Of a stretch of 64,000 bases of DNA, positions 60,367-64,000 are shown one piece after another. The translations under genes and the position numbers were made by a program. This DNA is from Pseudoalteromonas sp. T1lg48 (lineage in GTDB: Bacteria; Pseudomonadota; Gammaproteobacteria; Enterobacterales; Alteromonadaceae). The stretch spans positions 158,619-222,618 of the forward strand of contig NZ_PQCC01000022.1 of NCBI RefSeq assembly GCF_002964785.1, read 5' to 3'. The notes under the pieces were generated by a model. That model was given only the letters and a program-made list of their open reading frames with translations. It was not told the DNA's origin and ran no database searches. Position 1 is the stretch's first letter, and each line of letters starts with the position of its first letter.

Positions 60367-61055
60367 TAGTTAATACTCACTTTCAATGCTGATGAAACGG
60401 CAATAGGCGCAAGCACGATAGCGACCGCTAAAAATGCGCCTAAAATCGCAAGCTGGCCGCCATAAGCCAGGGACATACTGGCGGTATCGATGGCGGAGGT
60501 CGCGAAAATTAATACGGGTATATAGAGCGGCAGGACCAAAAGACTTAATAGTACCCCACCCTTTTGCAGGCCCACGGTAAGCCCGGCACCAATGGCGCCA
60601 ATCAAGCTCAGCAGCGGCGTGCCGATCAGCAGGGTCAGCATCATGGCGCTCAGAGCCTGCGATTGTAAATTCATCAAAAGCGCAAACAAGGGCGCTAAAA
60701 TAACCATGGGTAACCCCGTGACCGTCCAGTGCGCCGCCACCTTAGCAGAGACGCTCAACGACAGCGGGAAAGGCGACAACATCAGTTGTTCCAAGGTGCC
60801 ATCGAGGTAATCGTCGCGAAAGAGCTTGTCTAAACCCAACATGGTCGCCAGTAAGGCTGCCACCCAAATAATACCCGGGGCCATGCGCGCCAGTAGATTG
60901 GGTTCCGGACCGATGCCCAGCGGAAACAAGGTGATAACGATTAAAAAGAACAATAACGGATTGATAATGTCACTACGCTGGCGAAACGCCAGACGAACAT
61001 CTTTTTTATACACACTGGCCCACACGTGCCAATAAGAATGATTCTGTGCTATCAA
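60366..61055 (-). CDS. ccmB: CcmB, membrane subunit of the ABC transporter
   Basis: 229 aa, six membrane helices. FRDDYLDGTLEQLMLSPFPL is the conserved CcmB block. With CcmA and CcmC it releases haem-loaded CcmE. Overlaps ccmA by four bases. Confidence 0.96.
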   Translation of the reverse strand: MIAQNHSYWHVWASVYKKDVRLAFRQRSDIINPLLFFLIVITLFPLGIGPEPNLLARMAPGIIWVAALLATMLGLDKLFRDDYLDGTLEQLMLSPFPLSLSVSAKVAAHWTVTGLPMVILAPLFALLMNLQSQALSAMMLTLLIGTPLLSLIGAIGAGLTVGLQKGGVLLSLLVLPLYIPVLIFATSAIDTASMSLAYGGQLAILGAFLAVAIVLAPIAVSSALKVSIN

Positions 61056-61672
61056 ATGCGATACTCCAGCTGCAACTTGATAAGCTTATCAAAGTGCGTG
61101 GTGAGGTCCTGGTGGCTGGTTAGCAAAATTGCCCCGCCAGTGGCCAGATGCTCGGCAAAACGCTGCTGCAGCAGTTGCACACCTTTTTTGTCCACCGCGG
61201 TGAAGGGCTCATCCAACAACCACAGGGGGGCGCGATTTAACCATAAACGCGCCAGGGCCACACGGCGCTGCTGCCCGGCAGAAAGCTGACGCACCGGCAC
61301 ATCTTCAAGACCAACCAGACCCAGGTCGGCAAGCACCTCGTAGAGATCTAAGCCGCTTTCGAGACCATGGGTATTAAGCCAAAACTGACAATTTTCTAAA
61401 GCATTAAGCTGAGTGTTCACGCCGGTTTTATGACCGATAAACAGCACATTCTCGGCGTACTCGTCATAATTACGACCAATACACTGCTGGTTAAATTTTA
61501 CTTGCCCCTGCATAGGCTCGGCGAAGCCCGCTAAAATACGTAATAGCGAGGTTTTTCCGGCCCCGTTAGGGCCTTCTAACTGCATGATCTCGCCCGACTT
61601 TAGGTTAAAACTCAGGTCTTCGAACAAACATCGCTCTTGCTTTATACAAGTGACTGCGTCAACGTGTAGCAC
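61052..61672 (-). CDS. ccmA: CcmA, ATPase of the haem-release ABC complex
   Basis: 206 aa ABC ATPase: Walker A GPNGAGKT (34-41), signature LSAGQQRRVALARL, Walker B PLWLLDEPF, switch His in TSHQDL. First gene of the nine-gene ccm operon; its promoter should lie in 61673-61774, which is shared with the divergent FliK-like gene. Confidence 0.97.
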   Translation of the reverse strand: MLHVDAVTCIKQERCLFEDLSFNLKSGEIMQLEGPNGAGKTSLLRILAGFAEPMQGQVKFNQQCIGRNYDEYAENVLFIGHKTGVNTQLNALENCQFWLNTHGLESGLDLYEVLADLGLVGLEDVPVRQLSAGQQRRVALARLWLNRAPLWLLDEPFTAVDKKGVQLLQQRFAEHLATGGAILLTSHQDLTTHFDKLIKLQLEYRI

Positions 61673-61774
61673 AAACAGGCATTCTCAATGCTTAAAATTG
61701 GGCGATAGTCTACCATAATGCTAAGCTAATGCGAAAAATTGCAGGCAAAACTTTGATCTCGTGCAGGGGGAAAT

Positions 61775-64000
61775 ATGTCGGGTCCATTTGCCCCTTTAAC
61801 TAACCAGGCTTCGGCGCTGGAAATAAATGTCTCGAGCTCGGCTAAACCGCAGCCGCCACTACCCCAAGAGCAGCCCTTGGCGGCCCGCAATATTCGCATT
61901 GAACACCAGCAAATAAGCATGGAAGTACGTGCTTCGGGGCGACTGCAGGGGCGACCGCAGGGGCAATGGCAAAGTGTTACGTTGACACTCAATCCCCCGG
62001 CAACCCAGCTGGCGGGCTTGCGCCTAGAAAGCGCCGAAATCCGCCTGGGTGTCAATGGACAGCTACAGCTACGCCCGAGCGAGATCAACCTTAATGTCGA
62101 AAAAGCCCAGTTGCTGTACCACCTGATTTCGGCCTTGGCGGCGCCGAAAAATTCAGGGAATACGGTGCAGACACTACAATTAGCCGCCTATCTGGATAAT
62201 CAGGGTCGTATCCAACTACCGCAATTGGCGGCCAGCCTGCAAATTAATAACGCTGCCCTGGCCTTGCTCGGCGAGGGCACACAAGCACTGGCGGTGGAGC
62301 TTAGTCTGATGCAAGGGCAATCACGGATACAGGCACACCTATTGCTAAATAATCAAACCCGATTGCCCCTCCCCTTAGCCGATAATAAACTGATGCAATG
62401 GCTGGTCAACAGCGCGCCGAGACTGGAATTAACCCCGCATACAAGCGCGCCTGGCAGCCCGACGGCCCAGTCGCTGGCGCAGCTGTTACTGACGCTTGCC
62501 CATGGCCAGCAAACGGCTTTGACCCAAGTGGTGCTGCGCCAAGGCGAAGTCGCTTTACTGCTGGGACAACCCCAGCCGGTCGTCGCTAAACTGGATAATA
62601 GCGGCCAATTGCAACTGCAATTGCAGCCTCCCAGCCTGCGCCTACACACCCAGACCTCGGCGCTCGCTGGTGCTAAGACCCCAATGCCGGACTCGGGTGA
62701 GCTAAGGGTAAAAACCATGGCCACCACCGCCGGATCAAATTCCAAAGCAAATACACGCACGGCACAGCTCCTGCCGCAGGTGCTCAGTTGGCAGGGCGCT
62801 CTGTATAACAAGCTAATGGGCGCGGCAAAGCAGGCTAACGCCCTCGCACTGCCCCCGACATTGTTGCAAAGCCAGGCCAAAGCCCTGTTAACACCCGTAC
62901 TGCAGGTTTCGCCAATGCGTCCTCAGGCCGAGCTGAGCCAGATGCAAATACAATCGCAAACATCAATGCCCAGTATACCCAGCCTAGTGCGCCAACATGC
63001 GCCTTTGCTGGCACTGATAGTGCAAATGCAAGGACTGGTTAAGGCCAGCATTGACACTCGCCAACCCAGCGCTGACCTATCGCCCGGCTCTCAGCCTCAC
63101 TCGCAACCTGGTCCAATAGCGAATGGTGGCTACCCGGCAAACATTCAAACGAGCAAAGTGATAGGTGCAAGTGTGGCGCTTGCCCCCCTGCCGTTAACGC
63201 AGGCGCTTACCCACAAGCTGCAGCAGTTAGTTACGCCCGGCCAGCAAGTACGCCATCATCTGACGCGACTAGATTCCCATTTAATGCAGGCCCCCAAAGA
63301 GATACAACAGCTGGTCAATAAGGCCTTCGCCAGGATGATAGGCGCGGACACCCCAATTACACAAAGCGCGGCGCAAATTCGTGCCCAACTGCAACCCTGG
63401 ACCCTGCCGCAACCGCAGTGGCAAAGCTCCCTTAGTGCCGAGCTTGATCGGCTTATTACCGCCTTAATTGCGGCCCCTGTGATTGGCGCTCAAGGCGCAA
63501 CCACGCTGGCTCAGGTTCAGCCGCAGGTTAACAACGGCTTATTGCCCCTGTTACAACTGCTACTGGGTAACGGCGCTAGGGTTTCCGAGCAAGCTGGTCG
63601 TGCGGAAAACCTGTTACAGCAGCTGCAAACGCCTGCGGCACAGGCTCTGGTAGATGATCTGGTGCCCTTACAACAGCAAATGACGCCCCAGCTTAGTGCT
63701 CATCCCGGCGCCCAGGCTCAGGTCGCTCAGCAAGACAACAATGCCCTGGTACAGCTGCTATTACCAATGCGCTTGCCTGCAGATGTCGGACACAGCGAGC
63801 TGACCCTGGGCCGCTATCAGCAAAAGAATAAACAAGGCCAGACGCAAGAGGTGTGGTTTGTGCGCATGCAATTCGATTACGGCAAACTTGGGGAGTTAAG
63901 CGTACAGGCCCAACTAAACCAGCAAAAGCTCAACTGCGCCCTTAGGGCCAGCTCCCATGCCCTCAGTGAATTGGCACAACAACATAGTGAAGACTTACGG
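61775..64000 (+). CDS. FliK-like (flagellar hook-length control C-domain) protein, 3' end cut
   Basis: The frame is open from ATG 61775 (AGGGGG just upstream) to the last base, 742 codons so far. It is Gln/Leu/Ala-rich and low complexity through most of its length, as in FliK-type proteins. The last visible 90 residues match the FliK C-terminal domain: LPMRLPADVGHSELTLGRYQ, FVRMQFDYGKLGELSVQAQL, LNCALRASSHALSELAQQ. No other flagellar gene is seen, and it is divergent from ccmA. Either a stand-alone FliK-like protein seen beside ccm genes in this group, or the edge of a flagellar locus. Confidence 0.8.
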   Translation, partial: MSGPFAPLTNQASALEINVSSSAKPQPPLPQEQPLAARNIRIEHQQISMEVRASGRLQGRPQGQWQSVTLTLNPPATQLAGLRLESAEIRLGVNGQLQLRPSEINLNVEKAQLLYHLISALAAPKNSGNTVQTLQLAAYLDNQGRIQLPQLAASLQINNAALALLGEGTQALAVELSLMQGQSRIQAHLLLNNQTRLPLPLADNKLMQWLVNSAPRLELTPHTSAPGSPTAQSLAQLLLTLAHGQQTALTQVVLRQGEVALLLGQPQPVVAKLDNSGQLQLQLQPPSLRLHTQTSALAGAKTPMPDSGELRVKTMATTAGSNSKANTRTAQLLPQVLSWQGALYNKLMGAAKQANALALPPTLLQSQAKALLTPVLQVSPMRPQAELSQMQIQSQTSMPSIPSLVRQHAPLLALIVQMQGLVKASIDTRQPSADLSPGSQPHSQPGPIANGGYPANIQTSKVIGASVALAPLPLTQALTHKLQQLVTPGQQVRHHLTRLDSHLMQAPKEIQQLVNKAFARMIGADTPITQSAAQIRAQLQPWTLPQPQWQSSLSAELDRLITALIAAPVIGAQGATTLAQVQPQVNNGLLPLLQLLLGNGARVSEQAGRAENLLQQLQTPAAQALVDDLVPLQQQMTPQLSAHPGAQAQVAQQDNNALVQLLLPMRLPADVGHSELTLGRYQQKNKQGQTQEVWFVRMQFDYGKLGELSVQAQLNQQKLNCALRASSHALSELAQQHSEDLR

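Noticed and set aside
1..64000. CRISPR arrays, rRNA, tRNA genes, prophage
   Set aside because: No regularly spaced repeats, no rRNA-like or tRNA-like sequence, and no phage structural genes were found on reading both strands.

Overview
The window is chromosomal DNA of a gammaproteobacterium, most likely an Alteromonadales-type marine relative of Shewanella. This rests on close resemblance to E. coli housekeeping proteins (LipA, LipB, FadR, YebG, PpiC, IbpA), on an intact System I cytochrome c maturation operon, on fadI-fadJ standing divergent to a moxR/bat operon, and on Alteromonadales-style families such as DUF3379, DUF4382 and a probable GlyGly-CTERM protein. I cannot fix the genus. No rRNA, tRNA, CRISPR array, transposase, integrase or prophage is visible.

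Layout: (1) 1-5145, cell-wall and lipoate cluster rodA-rlpA-dacA-ybeD-lipB-lipA. (2) 5360-14089, accessory genes: a possible PilZ-like protein, a DUF4382 lipoprotein, a fold-III ornithine decarboxylase, a cryptochrome-DASH plus iron-sulfur photolyase pair, and a three-gene exported operon (zinc PLC/P1-nuclease-like, parvulin-like, coiled coil). (3) 14099-20406, NYN protein, IbpA with sigma-32 promoter and ROSE-like leader, thioredoxin-like/kelch/PpiC/GrxA run, DeaD. (4) 20527-28610, 2-Cys peroxiredoxin, FadR, a 3.2-kb segment bracketed by 105-bp direct repeats, dsbB, ComEA-like protein, LexA-controlled yebG, aromatic/aspartate aminotransferase. (5) 28658-38254, GAF protein, an Hsb/Crs-type partner-switching pair, yciH, sixA, an M16 protease, and small accessory genes separated by two attC-like hairpins. 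(6) 38472-50735, fadIJ with a FadR operator, the moxR/DUF58/DUF4381/batA/batBC/batD operon, and an ECF sigma with DUF3379 partner. (7) 50834-64000, putP, an EAL-HDOD protein, mlaA, ccmABCDEFGHI, and a FliK-like gene cut by the window end.

Functional links: FadR (21405-22118) probably represses fadIJ through the palindrome at 42117-42131. Thiol chemistry recurs (peroxiredoxin, GrxA, DsbB, thioredoxin-like protein, CcmG/CcmH), as do envelope maintenance (RodA, RlpA, DacA, MlaA) and light/DNA-damage genes (two photolyase-family proteins, YebG).

The most unusual structure is the fadR-dsbB interval. A lower-GC 3.2-kb block carrying a large surface protein and a possible 38-residue membrane peptide sits between two near-identical 105-bp direct repeats. 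Collapsing the repeats restores a compact divergent fadR/dsbB promoter region. The second copy still has its promoter -10 element, and the first copy has lost it. The second lead is the pair of attC-like structures at about 36.8 and 37.3 kb.
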